Part shown: positions 47,904 to 60,424 of the stretch, piece after piece | Layout of the letters: each line of letters begins with the position of its first letter | Numbering within the stretch: position 1 is the first letter of the stretch | From: Anthoceros angustus | Lineage: Eukaryota > Streptophyta > Anthocerotopsida > Anthocerotales > Anthocerotaceae | Direction: 5' to 3' | Assembly (NCBI GenBank): GCA_010909165.1 | Contig: VJWM01000044.1 | Location: 1,178,001-1,242,000 of the forward strand | Length of the DNA stretch: 64,000 bases | Position numbers and translations under genes: made by a program | The notes under the pieces: model-generated | What the model was told of the DNA's origin: nothing | Database searches by the model: none | Seen by the model: the letters and a program-made list of their open reading frames with translations, nothing else

Positions 47904-50582
47904 TTAGTCCTCCTCCGACTCCTTGTAGGGTGCGAACAAAATTGATGAATTGTGGCCTCCGAATCCAAAAGAATTAGATAACGCAACCTTGACATCCAGT
48001 CTCTGCTTCTCATTTCCCACCACAATTTTCATGTCCTGCATCTCACACACGTCCGTCATAACAGTGAGTTAAGGCACCACTAGCTTAAGTGACTTGTTAA
48101 ACGTCACGTTCAAACAGCGTTACTTACCACGCCATCTGGACTGTCGATGTTTAAGGTTGGGTGTATTTCACCTGTCCTGATGGCCTGCGTGCATGATCAC
48201 GCCAGATGTCAGTCCAGAAGCACCTAAGCTACGCTTAACAAAACAGTGGTGTAACAACAATGGAGTGCTGCTGACCAATGACGTTACCTGAACAGTCGCA
48301 ATCGCTTCAACTGCTCCCGATGCTCCTAACAAATGTCCAATCATTGACTTTGTCGAGTTTATTCTCAGCTGCAGCACAAGGCAACACGGCTTCAGCAGTG
48401 GAAATAGAGCGTGCGCAAACCGGTCAACATCCACTTTTCAGACTGCCGATTCACACTGAAGGGTGCAACAAAGACCTCAGGATTTTGCCCAAAAGCTCGC
48501 ATTATGGCCTTGTACTCTTGAAGGTCGCCAGCACGAGTGGAAGTGGCATGAGCGTTCACATAGTTCACATCCTCAGCCTGCACCCCAGCCATTGCTAGTG
48601 CTCTCTCTATACATAGTTGAACGCCAGCACCTGCTTCAAATAGAAAGACCCTCTTCACCTTAGTTATCTGTCCAGATGCACCGGAACTTCCCAAAGTTAC
48701 AACCTTCTAGACATTCAAAGCTTCCCCACAGCCTGCTTCCTACAACAAATGTAGCCAGGAGGCTTCCTAACCTTCAGGATGCGGATGGGTCATGTGATAA
48801 GCATCACATGTGAAGCTTCCCCCCAAGAATTCGGCATAAATTTCGGCTCCCCTTTTCTAGAAGTCAAAATATCATACTTTTTAGTTCCTGTAACAAAGGA
48901 GCAAGTATGTGGCCAGCAAAGAACTGCAAACCTCTCTTCACAAGCGGGTTACCTTCGCATGCTCTAGTTCTTCCAGCAGGAGTACTCCAGCACCCTCTCC
49001 CATGACAAAGCCATCACGCTCCTGCATCCTCCATGCAGAACAAGGTCAGGCCAAAATAAAGCAAGCCAGATATCTGTATGGCAATCATATGAACCAGGAC
49101 TTAAACATACCACATCCCAGGGCCGTGATGCTTTGGAAGGATCATCATTCCGTTGTGATAAAGCCTTGCATGCTATGAATCCTCCCAGACCTGCATCACT
49201 CAAATCAAAAACAGATGTGTGACCACTGGTGCTCTGCAAAACCCCAACACAAAGTGACAACAGCTCATATTCGGCACCATGGTTGCCATTCACATAAACC
49301 ACCAGAAGCACTATCAGCAGACTGCGCTTTCAGGTTCCCTTAGCCTTACCTATAGGGATTATAGCCGCATCAGATCCACCCGATAACATGACATCCTGTA
49401 ACAGTCACGGGCTCGAACCTGTTATCTCATGGTACTGAATTGATCATGCACTAGTAAACTGGGGTGCACACAAGTGACAAGCAGGCACTGCTCATACCGC
49501 TTCACCCCTAAGAATGTGATTGGCAGCACTGAGAATGCAAAAGTTGCTCGTAGCACAAGCTGTGGAAATGGAGTAGTTCGGTCCCATCCAACCCTGCAGA
49601 AAGTTCCAAACATTTTCTCAAACCAAGTACATGCATTCTACAGTGGTAGTTGGTGGTAGCTCATCATCCTTGCTTTGAAGCTACTTCCACTGCCGCAACC
49701 AAGAAAGAAACATTTCCCTAGCATACCTCCAGAAGTTGAGAAGTGTTCAAACACATACCAGGTCCATTGCAAGCATGGCAGATCCCATGTTGGTTGTGGC
49801 GAACGGCACACAGAAGGGATTCATCCTCCGGTAAGATATCCGCAAAGCCTCTACAGCATCATTGAAAACCTAGAATCCAAAGCTTCCAAAGTGAGTGAAG
49901 TTCCCTTTGTGGACGAAGCATGGATGACAGAAAATGAGGCAGGAAGTTACCTGCATTCCCCCCATTGCAGACCCTATAAGAATGCCACATTTGCCTTTAT
50001 CAAGCTCCTGTAGAACCTCCTCTGTCATTCCTCCATCTACTAGAGCCTTCTTGCCAGCAGTCAGGAGATAGAGCATAAACTTGTCCATGCGCTTAGCAAG
50101 CTTTTTGGCCACCCACCCATCAGTTGAAAAGGACTTAATCTCCCCAGCAATTCTCTGAAGGAAGAAGAGAGAAGCATGAGCTGGAGATGATAGAAGCAAA
50201 TACAGTCAGGCCCCCTGATGCTCAGCAGGACGACTAGGAGTGCTGCATCTGCTAGAAGCGGAGCTTGCGAGGCATCCATGTGAAGCAGATTACAGGCACG
50301 GCATGCACAGCCAACCAGGCAGCACAGTGCATGAACCCCGGCACAAGGATCTTATCTTACCGTTGGGAACTCTCTACAGTCAAAATTCTCGATCTCCGTG
50401 ATGCCGCTCTTGCCTTGCAAGAGGCTGTCGTAGAAGGTGTTGGGGTCGTGACCGAGGCACGAGACGACACCCATCCCAGTGATAACCACTCTTCTCGGCC
50501 TCGACTTCACCTTGGTGCGCTCTGTGAAATCTCTGACAGGACTCACTGCAACGGCCATTGCTCTTCCTACAGAGGAACGCAT
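47904..50582 (-). CDS. KASII (FabF): Plastid beta-ketoacyl-ACP synthase II
   Basis: Condensing enzyme that elongates palmitoyl-ACP to stearoyl-ACP in plastid fatty acid synthesis. About a dozen exons. Blocks in order: [103 protein letters not shown] (active-site Cys), [60 protein letters not shown] (catalytic His), [20 protein letters not shown] and [20 protein letters not shown] (second His). It ends KESEED. The Cys-His-His triad and the STKSMIGH lysine are all present. The start at 50582 gives only about 30 residues before the domain, short for a plastid transit peptide. A candidate upstream transit-peptide exon is listed separately. Confidence 0.92.
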
Positions 50583-50639
50583 GTCTGGTCTGAGTTGGCA
50601 GCGAAAGCGTCGAGCACACAAAACTCCTGCGTCCCGTAG

Positions 50640-51190
50640 CAAGCACACACATGCAGCAACAAATCCCAATCCCAATCCCAATCCCAAGCGCAGGTCCTCA
50701 GAAATCAGGCCACTGTGTCCTAACCAGGCCCAATTCAGCCAAAAAGCCCAAGCCAGCCAGAAATCCTGCACACATTTACGGCAGCTCCAGCTGACCACGC
50801 CACTCCCAAGAAGCAGCCAGCAAGCACAAGCAGCCCGGCAGGGGGAAGCCGAATGCCATGCATTGCTCTTCCTCGGGGACAATGCATGCCACACTTGACA
50901 GAAGGCGCGTTCCAGTGCATGAAACACCTGCGCCCGGCCCGGCCCGGGCAACAAGCACAAACACACACACACACACTGAAACCAAATCCCAAAAGCAAGC
51001 GCTCAGAAATTAGCCCGGTTCCATGCCAATTCAGCCTAAAAGCCGTGGCAGCCCGAAATCCCGACACAGCTCGGGCAGCTGGAGCTGGCTGCACCAAAAG
51101 TCCCAAGAAGCAGCTGGCAACGACATGCAGCGCGGCCGGGGGCCGCAGAATGCCTAGCACAAGACATGCACGGCCGTGGGCCGGGCTAAG
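50640..51190. repeat. Diverged tandem duplication of about 305 bp upstream of or inside KASII
   Basis: Sequence at about 50700-50890 resembles about 51005-51175. Both begin with CTCAGAAAT(C/T)AG and share a CCAATTCAGCC(A/T)AAAAGCC segment, a CAGCT-rich stretch and CCCAAGAAGCAGC. Copies differ by many small indels. An (AATCCC) run lies at about 50664-50690 and a CA run at about 50958-50975. If the upstream exon is real, all of this is intron. Confidence 0.65.
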
Positions 51191-51202
51191 TGGTAGCAGC
51201 AC

Positions 51203-51395
51203 CTGCTCTGGTGCGCCTGCGAGCTGCTCGGCGCACGCTCCTGGATCCCAGCTCCGCTGGCGGCATGTGCAGGCCATCTCCTCCCAAAAATTGAGACTTC
51301 TGGAACTCGGGGCATCCGTCGCAATTCGAGGCTGGTAGCAAGCTGGAGAGGCCTGATCCACAAGCACGGAAAGACGCCAGGCTCCCGAGACTCAT
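51203..51395 (-). other. Candidate KASII first exon encoding a plastid transit peptide
   Basis: The minus strand from ATG 51395 reads MSLGSLASFRACGSGLSSLL, continuing Ser/Gly/Arg-rich to RAARRRTRA, a good chloroplast transit peptide. A GT donor follows after phase 1 (51203). An acceptor TTCACAG at 50522 resumes in the matching phase at AGCGCACC, giving [13 protein letters not shown] just before the synthase domain. The implied intron is 681 bp, longer than its neighbours. This is inference from phase and composition. Confidence 0.42.
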
Positions 51396-52836
51396 CGTGG
51401 CATGCCTCCCTCACAAGCCGCGCTGACGGGAGGCAGATAGCCCAAGCACATCAGGCTAAAGACTTGCTCCACCCGCACTGAAACCGGCAGTATGGAGACG
51501 CAAATGGTAGGTCCGCCAAATAAGGCCCCCCTCCCCGCGCTTAATTCCCCTCCACCCCTCTGCTTCCCAACCTTGGGGCCTTCTGCCTTCCCCCTTCCTT
51601 TAAGCGCCTACCTAATAATTTTCACCTCACCCTCTAACTACCCTTGCTCGCTAACATATATTCTCTTAAGCTCTAACGGTGGTTAGTTTTAACACTTACA
51701 TGATCTAACTCGTACTTAGCTAGCCAAGTAAGCTATCTGGCTCTGGCTCTATTATCTGATCCTTTTTAAGAATATTTATCATAATAATATTAATTTATAA
51801 AAATATACTCCAGTTTCTTACATTTATCTATCAATCATTAACAAAACCCACTTCCTATGTACTGAAGTTGAGGGCTGAGGTAGACAACTTATGTTCGGTG
51901 GTATAATGATATAATAAAATAGATACAAGAGTCGACTTGAGATTTGCTGAAGTGTGACCGCGTACACTATTTTGATAACTTGTGTACACGATCTTCTTTG
52001 AGGTGTAAGTTTTGTATTATAAATATCAAAAACAGCTTAAGCTCCATGAAATACTGTCTCCTATGTTATCAGGTAATATCCTTTTATAGCCTTCTTAAAA
52101 TATAGTTCACTTTCATACTTTCTGTGACCTTCTGTCCTTTGTTCAACGTCAAGAGATCCTATGACTCTTTATATTACCGTCATAGTCTTCTTAAAAATAT
52201 AACTATATATGATACTTTTGGATATCTATTCTTCCTTCAACGATGTAGGGTTTCACTATCTTATTTTATGTGACTTTTGAGCGTTTTGCTAACTTTGCGA
52301 ACTACCCACCTATGTGGAGTGGAGTGTGATTGCCGAAGAATGAGAAGAAAGAAGGTTGAAACTTTTTTTTTTTGAAGTCCGCTAAGGACGGATGACTAAG
52401 GTGATATATATTATTGCGAAATATGTAACGGGGTAGCGACGCCGGCGGATACGGGGACCCGGCCGGCGGTTCGGACAAAAGAAGGAGAAGGGTTCGCGGA
52501 GGGGCGGCCCGCTGCGGCCCGCTGACCCTGGACCCTGGACCCTGACCGGCAGGGTTGCGCGCATCGCGATTCGCGATTCGCGTCTCATCAATATTCGGGT
52601 TGTGGATGAGGACAAGGTGGATCCCGGCAAGAGGCTATCTTTGCGAGGCCGGCGGCCCAATGGGAGACCTGACCGGCAGGTGCCGGTCACCCAGCTCAGC
52701 CCTAGAGCCCGTGGCCGGGATCCCTTCCCGCGCTGCCGCCTTCGAACTCGCCTCGCTTCCTCCTTGCGAAGCCTGTGCCTGCGACAGGGCGGGGACGCCG
52801 TGAGGCTCCCTCGCCTGCCGATGACAGCCGGCAGCG
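51396..52836. other. Intergenic, AT-rich in the middle
   Basis: 51.7-52.4 kb is AT-rich and shows no gene. From 52.43 kb the sequence becomes GC-rich as the RAD54 leader begins. An E2F-like octamer TTCCCGCG lies at about 52725-52732, about 110 bp upstream of the RAD54 ATG, but it is off consensus. Confidence 0.55.
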
Positions 52837-55800
52837 ATGGCGGCCGTGCTCTGCGACAACTGCGAGTGCGAGCCGCTGGAATGGTGCGAGGAGGCGGACG
52901 CTGGCCGCGGGGCCTTCCTGTGCCCCCGCTGGCCCGCCTACGACCAGGGGCGGGATGCGCCAGGCTGGTCGCGCCCGCCGAGTACCGGGAGCGGCATGGG
53001 GAATTGGACGGGGAGGGGGAGCAGGTGCAGGAGCAGGAGGATGGAGATGGCGAGGAGGAGGAAGCGGAAGAGGAAGAGGAGGAAGGAGGCGGTGAGGAGG
53101 CGGGGGAGGAATCGGAGAATGCGCGGGAGAGGCGGAGGGACAGGACCAAGTCGGAGAATGTGGCCGCGCTGCTGCGAGGGGACTTGGTGGTCACCAGGCA
53201 GGCTCTCCTACCCAAGGTGCTCTCGGTCGGGCCGGGCGGCGACCACGTCCGGAAGGCGTTCAAGTCGCCGTGCCCGGGGACAGGGCGCGGGGCGCCTCTG
53301 GAGCTGGCGCGGCGGCTGTGCGCGCGCAAGCGCTTCGTGCCGTGGGGCGCGCCGCGGGAGGCGTGCGCGCCCCTGGTGCTGGATCTGCCGGAGCTCCCGC
53401 CGGTGGAGGAGGCGGCGGCGCAGCCGCAGGAGCTGCCTCCGGATGTGCTGCCGCTGGTGCTGTGGGAGTCGGAGGAGGTGCAGGGGGATGGCCCTGCCAA
53501 TTCCATCGCGGTTGATCCGCATTTGGTGCGATTCCTCCGTCCGCACCAGAGGTTAGTGACTGTGAAGCTTATTCGCCTGCTGAGAGGCGCGCGTCGTGCG
53601 TTTGTGACGCGGTGCGGGGGATGGCAGGGACGGGGTGCAGTTCATGTTCGAGTGCGTCGCGGGGTTGCGGGACTTCGGCGCGGAGGACTGCTGTGGCTGC
53701 ATTCTTGCTGATGATATGGGGTGAGTTAGTGAGTTAGGGGTTATGTGAAATTGTGAAATTGTTTTGGAGGGAATGGCCTCCAATTTCATGGATGATGCAG
53801 GCTGGGGAAGACGCTGCAGTCCATCACGCTGCTCTGGACTCTGCTCTGCCAGGGCTTCGATGGATCCCCTATGGTGAACAGAGCCATCATCGTCACGCCC
53901 ACCAGTTTAGTGAGTAATTGGGAGTCTGAGATTACCAAGTGGCTGGAGAACAGGGTGAATGTGCTGGCGATGTGCGAGTCCACCAGAGCTGATGTTCTGT
54001 CTGGAATCGCTTCCTTCCTCGCCCCGCGGAATCACTGTCAGGTACTTCGGCCATACCCAGCAATGCTGCCGGGGCAACATGTTTGCGGGCTGCTTTGCCT
54101 TACATTCGATCCTTCCCCTGCTGGTCCAGGTTCTCATTATCTCTTACGAGACCTTCAGAATGCATGCCAAAAAGTTTCAAAAGGAAGGCACTTGTGACCT
54201 CCTGATCTGCGACGAGGCGCACAGGCTCAAGAATGATCGGACGCTGACAAACCAGGTAGGCCTCATTCCAGCCTCTAAACACGAACCTTTGCTCTGGCCC
54301 TCTCCCTCTCTTGCGAATATCTGCAAGTGACGTGGAATTGAGGTGCAGGCTCTTGGGGCTCTTCACTGTCGGAGGCGAGTGCTCTTATCGGGCACGCCCA
54401 TGCAGGTACAGATTCTACTTGCTGGTGTCCTATATAGGCCACGTCCCAGCCTGCACTAACATACGACACGTATGCACAGAATGATCTCGAGGAGTTCTAC
54501 GCCATGGTGAATTTTACCAATCCCGGAGTCTTGGGGGATGCAGCGGCTTTTCGTCGCTACTACGAGGTACGCATGATTACCTATACAGTCATCACCTTCC
54601 TACAGTCATCAGCCCGGAAAGGTGAAAACCTTCTGGGGTCTTCCCGAATTGTGTTGCTTCCCTGATGCCACCCTCACAAAAACTTCCAGGCTCCCATACT
54701 TCGAGGGCGTGAACCTGATGCCGAAGACAGGGTGAGGGAAATTGGCGCTGAGCGTTCCGCTGAGCTGAGTGAACTGGTCAATCAGGTAGTATGTTTGCTG
54801 GGGGCTGCCATTTCAGGAATTCACTTCTGCCGAATTACGTGCTCAGACACATAATGCGGTCGGATGGGGATTTGATCCGTGTTGACGTACGTGTGTGTTC
54901 AGTTCATTTTGCGGAGAACAAATGCCCTGCTGTCTAACCATCTGCCTCCGAAGGTACAGTCCTCACTGTGTGGTGCTTTCCCATTTTTCTTGTACATTTC
55001 TCAGTCTGATACCTTGTTTGTGTGCATTGAAGATGGTGGAGGTTGTCTGTTGCAAAATGACAGATCTCCAGACAAAGCTGTACCGCCATTTCATTCATTC
55101 CAAGAATGTATGACTTCTTAGCTTATTTTAAGTTTGGTGCTGGATGGTTCTGTTCTCAAATGGATGGTTTTTGCACCAAGTTGGTAACTGGCTTGTGGGG
55201 CAGGTTCGGCAAGCGTTGGAGGACAAGACGAAACGAGCACGTGTTCTGGCTTCGATCACAGCCCTGAAGAAACTCTGCAATCATCCCAAAGTACAGCTTC
55301 TTGCCTGTTTGTTCCAATGGTACCCAAAGTCCAGCATCTTGTCTGTATTTGCCCCAGAAGTTTACTGTCACGTTGAGCTCGTTACTGAAGTCCCGTATTG
55401 CAGCTCATTTATGACACCTTGCGAGCTGGAGGATCAGAAACAGCAGGATTTGAGGACTGCATGCAGTTCTTTCCAGAGGAAATTTTTAGCTCAAGGTGAT
55501 CATTCGGCGACCACCGTCCAGTTCAGCCTTTCGTTATTTCAACGTCGAAACGTCTACATACTCCTGGGATGTTGGAAATTCCAGGGGTGGCTGTGCTTCG
55601 TCTGGAAGCTGGATTGAACTCTCAGGGAAGATGGCCGTGCTCGCGCGACTACTGGCTAATCTCAGGCAGCACACGGATGATCGGATAGTGCTCGTCTCCA
55701 ACTACACGCAGGTGAGAGTTTCTTGATTCATTTTCTTGTTTCAGCTTTTCTGGGGACATGGCATCTTGTGCACATCGCCTCTTGTCAAGCGGTTCTGATG

Positions 55801-57684
55801 ATAGCGTTCCGTCTTGGGACCCAGACCTTGGATTTGTTTGCTCAAATATGCCAGGAACGGGGCTATCCCTATGTGCAACTGGATGGGACAACGTCCATCA
55901 ACAAGAGACAGAAGTTAGTCAAGAGGTTCAATGATCCAACACTGGTACGGATCAACTGCCACTCCCCCCTGTTTTTCCGTTGTCTCCTTTCTTCCTGGAG
56001 TCACGGCCATCTTTTATCTCAAACATCAGTATCCTCTTATAGTCTCAAAACAAACGGATTATGCAGAACGAGTTTGCATTTTTGTTGAGTAGCAAAGCTG
56101 GAGGCTGCGGGCTGAATCTGATTGGAGGCAACCGCCTGGTTCTTTTTGATCCAGATTGGAACCCTGCAAATGATAAGCAGGTATATGCGTGAACGTGTGT
56201 TTGGCTTACTCTCTTAGTTTTGGGAACTTCTCTTTTTCATGTTATTTGTACATCATTTTGATGTCTTCTGTTTTGCGTGTCGCATCAAGGCAGCAGCTCG
56301 TGTCTGGCGAGATGGCCAGAAGAAAAGGGTTTTCATATACAGGTTCTTGGCTACAGGGACTATTGAAGAAAAGGTAATGCCTCCAAGAACGGGTTCGAGT
56401 TTCTTCTCAACGAGGCATGAGTCATCTGATTTATGTCGAGCAGTTCTTTGGTGTGGTGACGCTCAATGCATGTTACTGCGATAGGTCTACGAGCGCCAAA
56501 TGTCCAAGGAAGGTCTTCAGAAGGTTGTCGACAAGGATCAGTCCAACGACGCAAAATCTCAAGTACGGTCCCATCTTGTATCCACTGTGGTGATGTGTAT
56601 TACCGGGCTTACGACTGATTTATGTTACCATTGCTTCATAATCTTTCAGGTGAATGCCCTGTCCTCAGAAGATTTGAGGGACCTCTTCAAACTTCGAGAT
56701 GACATCAGGTATGGCATGGGCATCTCTAATGTTCTGAAAATTCCCTTTCATGAGGTCTCTACCCAGTGGTGAGAGAGCCCGTTCCCAGCCTCAAAAGAGC
56801 CATGAAAATGTCTGTTGCAGATCCGACACACATGAGACGCTGAACTGTAAACGATGTAACAAAGACGTAGATCCAACTTCTTCGGGCTCTTCAGGGTCAG
56901 ACAGTACCAAGTCTGATCCAGGGGATGGGGACTCCGTAAAAGCTAAAGTTGAAGACATCGGTTCTTTCGCTAAGGTTGCAGGTTGCTTGGACACACTGCG
57001 GCCCTGGGAAAAGCAGGTTAGTGAGAAGGATGCTTAATGTCTGTTATGCCGGCCATCTCCAAATTTACAACCCTCGGCTTGAATTTTCAACCCTTACCCA
57101 CGTGCCCAACTTTGTTCTGCAGATAGGAACGCCTTCCGAGGAGGATTTGAAAAGTTGGGCTCATCACGAAAGCCCATCAACTATACCTGATACATTATTT
57201 CAAATGTCTGCGGGAAACGAGGTATGATTGACGTTATGCGGTCCCCCTTTCCTCTCCAGCTTTCCGCCTGAACGAACTCGAGCATGCCGGCCTGCAGGTA
57301 TCTTTTGCCTTCACCTGTCAGATCGACGGCAAGCTCACTCCAATCGAATCATTTGGGCCTCAAAATCCATCAGCGAAATTGGGATTAATTGCAAAGGCAC
57401 TCCCAAATCCTCCAGTGGCAAGGATTTTGCCATTAAGTAAACCTATCAAATATGCTCAGCCCCAGCACGGCCCGGGCGGCTCCCTGCTGGCTGGTGGCCT
57501 GCATCGTAGGCCTTTGAAAAGCTGGAACGCAGTGAGCTCCCCGTTGAATCCAGTCTCGAGTAATCAGCCGGAGGAGACAAAAAGCGTTGTGGTAGAGAAC
57601 AAGGAGAACTCGAATCCCGAGCTGTCGGGCAGTAAACGGGCCAAATTGTCACCACCAAGACAAGAGAACGGTTTTGCGAGCTGA
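52837..57684 (+). CDS. RAD54: RAD54 recombination ATPase/translocase
   Basis: SWI/SNF2 motor that works with RAD51 in homologous recombination in the nucleus. About 20 exons were placed in phase, among them exon 1 to 53551, then 53628-53720, 53801-54041, 54130-54255, 54903-54953, 55585-55711, 56290-56373, 56821-57016 and 57298-57684. An acidic stretch leads to [20 protein letters not shown] and KRFVPWG. The motor has Walker [37 protein letters not shown] in [85 protein letters not shown] and [20 protein letters not shown]. The Cys-rich C-terminus ([19 protein letters not shown]) matches plant RAD54. At the start, [20 protein letters not shown] and the acidic stretch are in different frames, one base apart. 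An in-frame ATG at 52881 is the alternative start. Confidence 0.92.
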
Positions 57685-60155
57685 ACCGGCTGTCCAACTT
57701 GACCGGGAAAAAGTGGTGAATAGACTTGAACCAAAGTGGCCGTCCAAGCTTCATATCGAGTAACACCGTATGTTCGCAAGCCTCGAGATCGTCGACAACT
57801 TCGATATCGGCACCTTCCTTTGCCAAGGCATCGTGAGATACATGGCGCCAATTTCGTCTCTTCCATGTCTTGCCCTAGGCCGTATCGCGAGGTCCATGGT
57901 GCCAATTTCGTCTCTACTATGTCTTGCTCTTGGCCGTTTAATGAGTCGCTAGTTTGGTGTTTTACGCTTCTAGATGTCACGCCTGAACGGTGTCAAGTGC
58001 TGCTGGCATGTTCCAGTACCGACGTTATTTTCGCCTGGGTTGAAAAGGAGGCAAGCCCACTAACACTCTCATCTTCGGTGCCTCCCACTTTTAAGTCATG
58101 CCATGTCGCAATCCCTACATCAGAACTCTGATCTTTCAAGGACTAATCAATGAGGTGCATTTGTGAAAGTACATTTGTGAAAGTGCGCGTTATCTTATCC
58201 ACAATTTTGGTTGCCAACATCTGGCAGCTTTGGTAGCGCATGGATGCCCGAATGTCTGGGTGACTACTATCGGCTCTCGCTAAGGACCCCTCTTCCTGCG
58301 AACCTCTCCCGTTGGGACCTCTGAGCTCACTCTCCCTTCAATGTGCAATTTTGTAAGTGGAAACCAATGTAATTTACTTCGAACATTTTGGTCCAAATCT
58401 TCATCACATTCACCCCTCTCTAATTAGAAAAATATTTATATTAAATTTTAAAAAATCAAAAAAATCGTGAATAGATTTATAATCCTCGATATTAAGCCAA
58501 AGATTATATATGTAGTGGTTTTACACAGTATTGTTGTATTCAAGAGATATTTCCTCATGGTAAGCTATTTTCTTGTTTAAGTTTCTCTCTTGTTACTTTA
58601 TACATTTTATTATTTAAATATTTTATTTTAAAATATTTAAAATCCCGATTGGGACACTTCTCTAGATGGGACTTGGAGTGGACTATACTTTTGATTGTGT
58701 TCAATAACAAAATGCTAACGGATGTGTACGTCTTTCTAACCGTGAACTTTCAATTTGGAGGGTACTTTAGACATGGGCTTCTTTGCTATAGTAGACATCA
58801 AATAGCGAGCTCAACTTTACTACCAACTATGAAAGAGTATGTCTTTGTTCATAAAATCAGAACAAAAACCTGATTTTTGTGGACCATATCTTCTTCTACC
58901 TTATTGTCTTTATGCCTCTATGGTTAGCACACATTGTTTGTAGCCGGTTAAAAAAAGAGACACTCCGTGATGACCAAGAGAAATCCTTTGTACAAGAAGT
59001 CGACACTAGCACAACCCTTCCTCTCTCAATTAGATTGGTAAGCAAAAAAGAAATTGAGGGAGGTATTACGAGATGAAAGGTGTTGTTGTAGTCTAGGGGT
59101 ATTCCATCTCAACCAGGTCTTTGTTTACAGTCTTAATTCCCACTTTCCTTTCTATTGTTGCAGTACTTGACGAAAGGCAAGTGAAGAAAGAATAGAAAGA
59201 AAAACTTGGCACCATACTTGTGGCGCGACTTTCGCTAATGCCACCGGCCGCACTAATCCGTGTCGTTGCGATGAAATTACATTCCCAAGGGAATGGTTTG
59301 TTCCGTTTTGCACGTGAGCGGCCCGATCCTCGCCCCGTCATCGGGAAGGATGCCGACCCTAGACCTCAACGCGATCGTTTTCACTTCCTAATTACTCCTA
59401 AGCGTCCACTGGACAGGCCTGGCGTGGCCAAACGTTTACGGACTCGTTCACGTCTGTTTCCTACCAGTCCGTCCCACGTCTTTACTAGTCCGCTTCTCCT
59501 ACCACACTCGCTGCACACATCACCAGTTGGAAATCGTGGGTGGCCTGCGTGGCCACGAACCTCCGCAATCATTCAACCAGGCCTCTCCGTCCGGGCTCTA
59601 CACGCCCTCTCGGAGTCCCTCTAGTCTCATACGCTTCGGTCCGCCCGATGCCGGTCCCCTGTTCTGGAGGAGCAAGGGTGCCCGATCATCCGCGCCTGTA
59701 CACACACACCACCACACGTTAGGGTCCGTCACCAGGACCTGGATCAGTCTCTTCGCAGTAGTCTTGCCCGCTCAATGACTCAAGACTCGCGTTAGCGAAG
59801 GACACACAAGGGTCTGCAATGATAACGCGGTATCAACCCCAAAAGAAAGATGATTCTTGGCGGCGTCGCCCTCTTATACATACGAGGCGCCTGTGCTCTC
59901 CTATTACGGTGATGTCCGACTCAGCATGCCTAACACCTCTATCTCTCCTAGCTTTTCTATCTTCATCTACGGTGAAATTTGTGGTTGCCAGATTCCTCCA
60001 CACTGGCGGCCCAATTCCCACCTGCAGCGATTCGCCGCACCCAATCGGATGATCCGCGATGCGGGGGCTCTCCCTCTTCGAGACTACTCGGGCTGCGCTC
60101 TTGGCGGCGGCACAGCATGACCACCAAGTCCTCCTCCTCGCCCTCTATTGGCGCG
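57685..60155. other. Intergenic after RAD54, partly AT-rich
   Basis: No gene recognised. It contains a short duplication (57841-57948), an AT-rich block around 58.38-58.9 kb, and GC-richer sequence from 59.2 kb whose open frames match nothing I know. The 3' UTR of RAD54 lies at the left end. Confidence 0.55.
57841..57948. repeat. 54-bp direct repeat, two copies
   Basis: CATGGCGCCAATTTCGTCTC at 57841 recurs as CATGGTGCCAATTTCGTCTC at 57895. Each is followed by a variant of TATGTCTTGCCCTAGGCCGT. A minus-strand frame is open across both copies; I read no function into it. Confidence 0.85.
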
Positions 60156-60313
60156 CTGGTGGGTCCCTGCCCTATGGGTCCACTCGGAACCCGTTCTGGT
60201 GGGTCCCTGCCCTATGGGTCCACTCGGAACCCATTCTGGTGGGTCCCTGCCCTATGGGTCCACTCGGAACCCATTCTGGTGGGTCCCTGCCCTATGGGTC
60301 CACTCGGAACCCG
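60156..60313. repeat. 40-bp tandem repeat, nearly four copies
   Basis: The unit CACTCGGAACCC(G/A)TTCTGG plus TGGGTCCCTGCCCTATGGGT C repeats with a 40-bp period and only one variable position. The copies are nearly identical, so the array is young or kept uniform. Confidence 0.92.
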
Positions 60314-60368
60314 TCCGGACGCAGGAGGGGGAAGGGGTGAGTGAGGATCGTAGAGCCGGACGCAGGAG

Positions 60369-60419
60369 GGGGAAGGGGTGAGTGAGGATCGTGGGGCGAT
60401 CCTCACTCACCCCTTCCCC
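60369..60419. repeat. Perfect inverted repeat, 23-bp arms and a 5-nt loop
   Basis: The left arm (60369-60391) begins GGGGAAGGGGTGAGTGAGGA and is exactly complementary to 60397-60419. The loop is TGGGG. The left arm also occurs as a direct repeat 41 bp upstream within a GACGCAGGAGGGGGAAGGGG unit, so the hairpin arose where a short tandem repeat meets an inverted copy of itself. Confidence 0.93.
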
Positions 60420-60424
60420 TCCCG

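Noticed and set aside
52837-52930. Resemblance of [11 protein letters not shown]...FLC to a B-box zinc finger
   Set aside because: Spacing is wrong, there is only one partial element, and it directly precedes the RAD54 reading frame.
52382-53506. 374-codon minus-strand ORF rich in Ser/Pro/Arg
   Set aside because: It lies antisense to exon 1 of RAD54 in GC-rich DNA and has no family motif; the plus strand carries conserved RAD54 residues.
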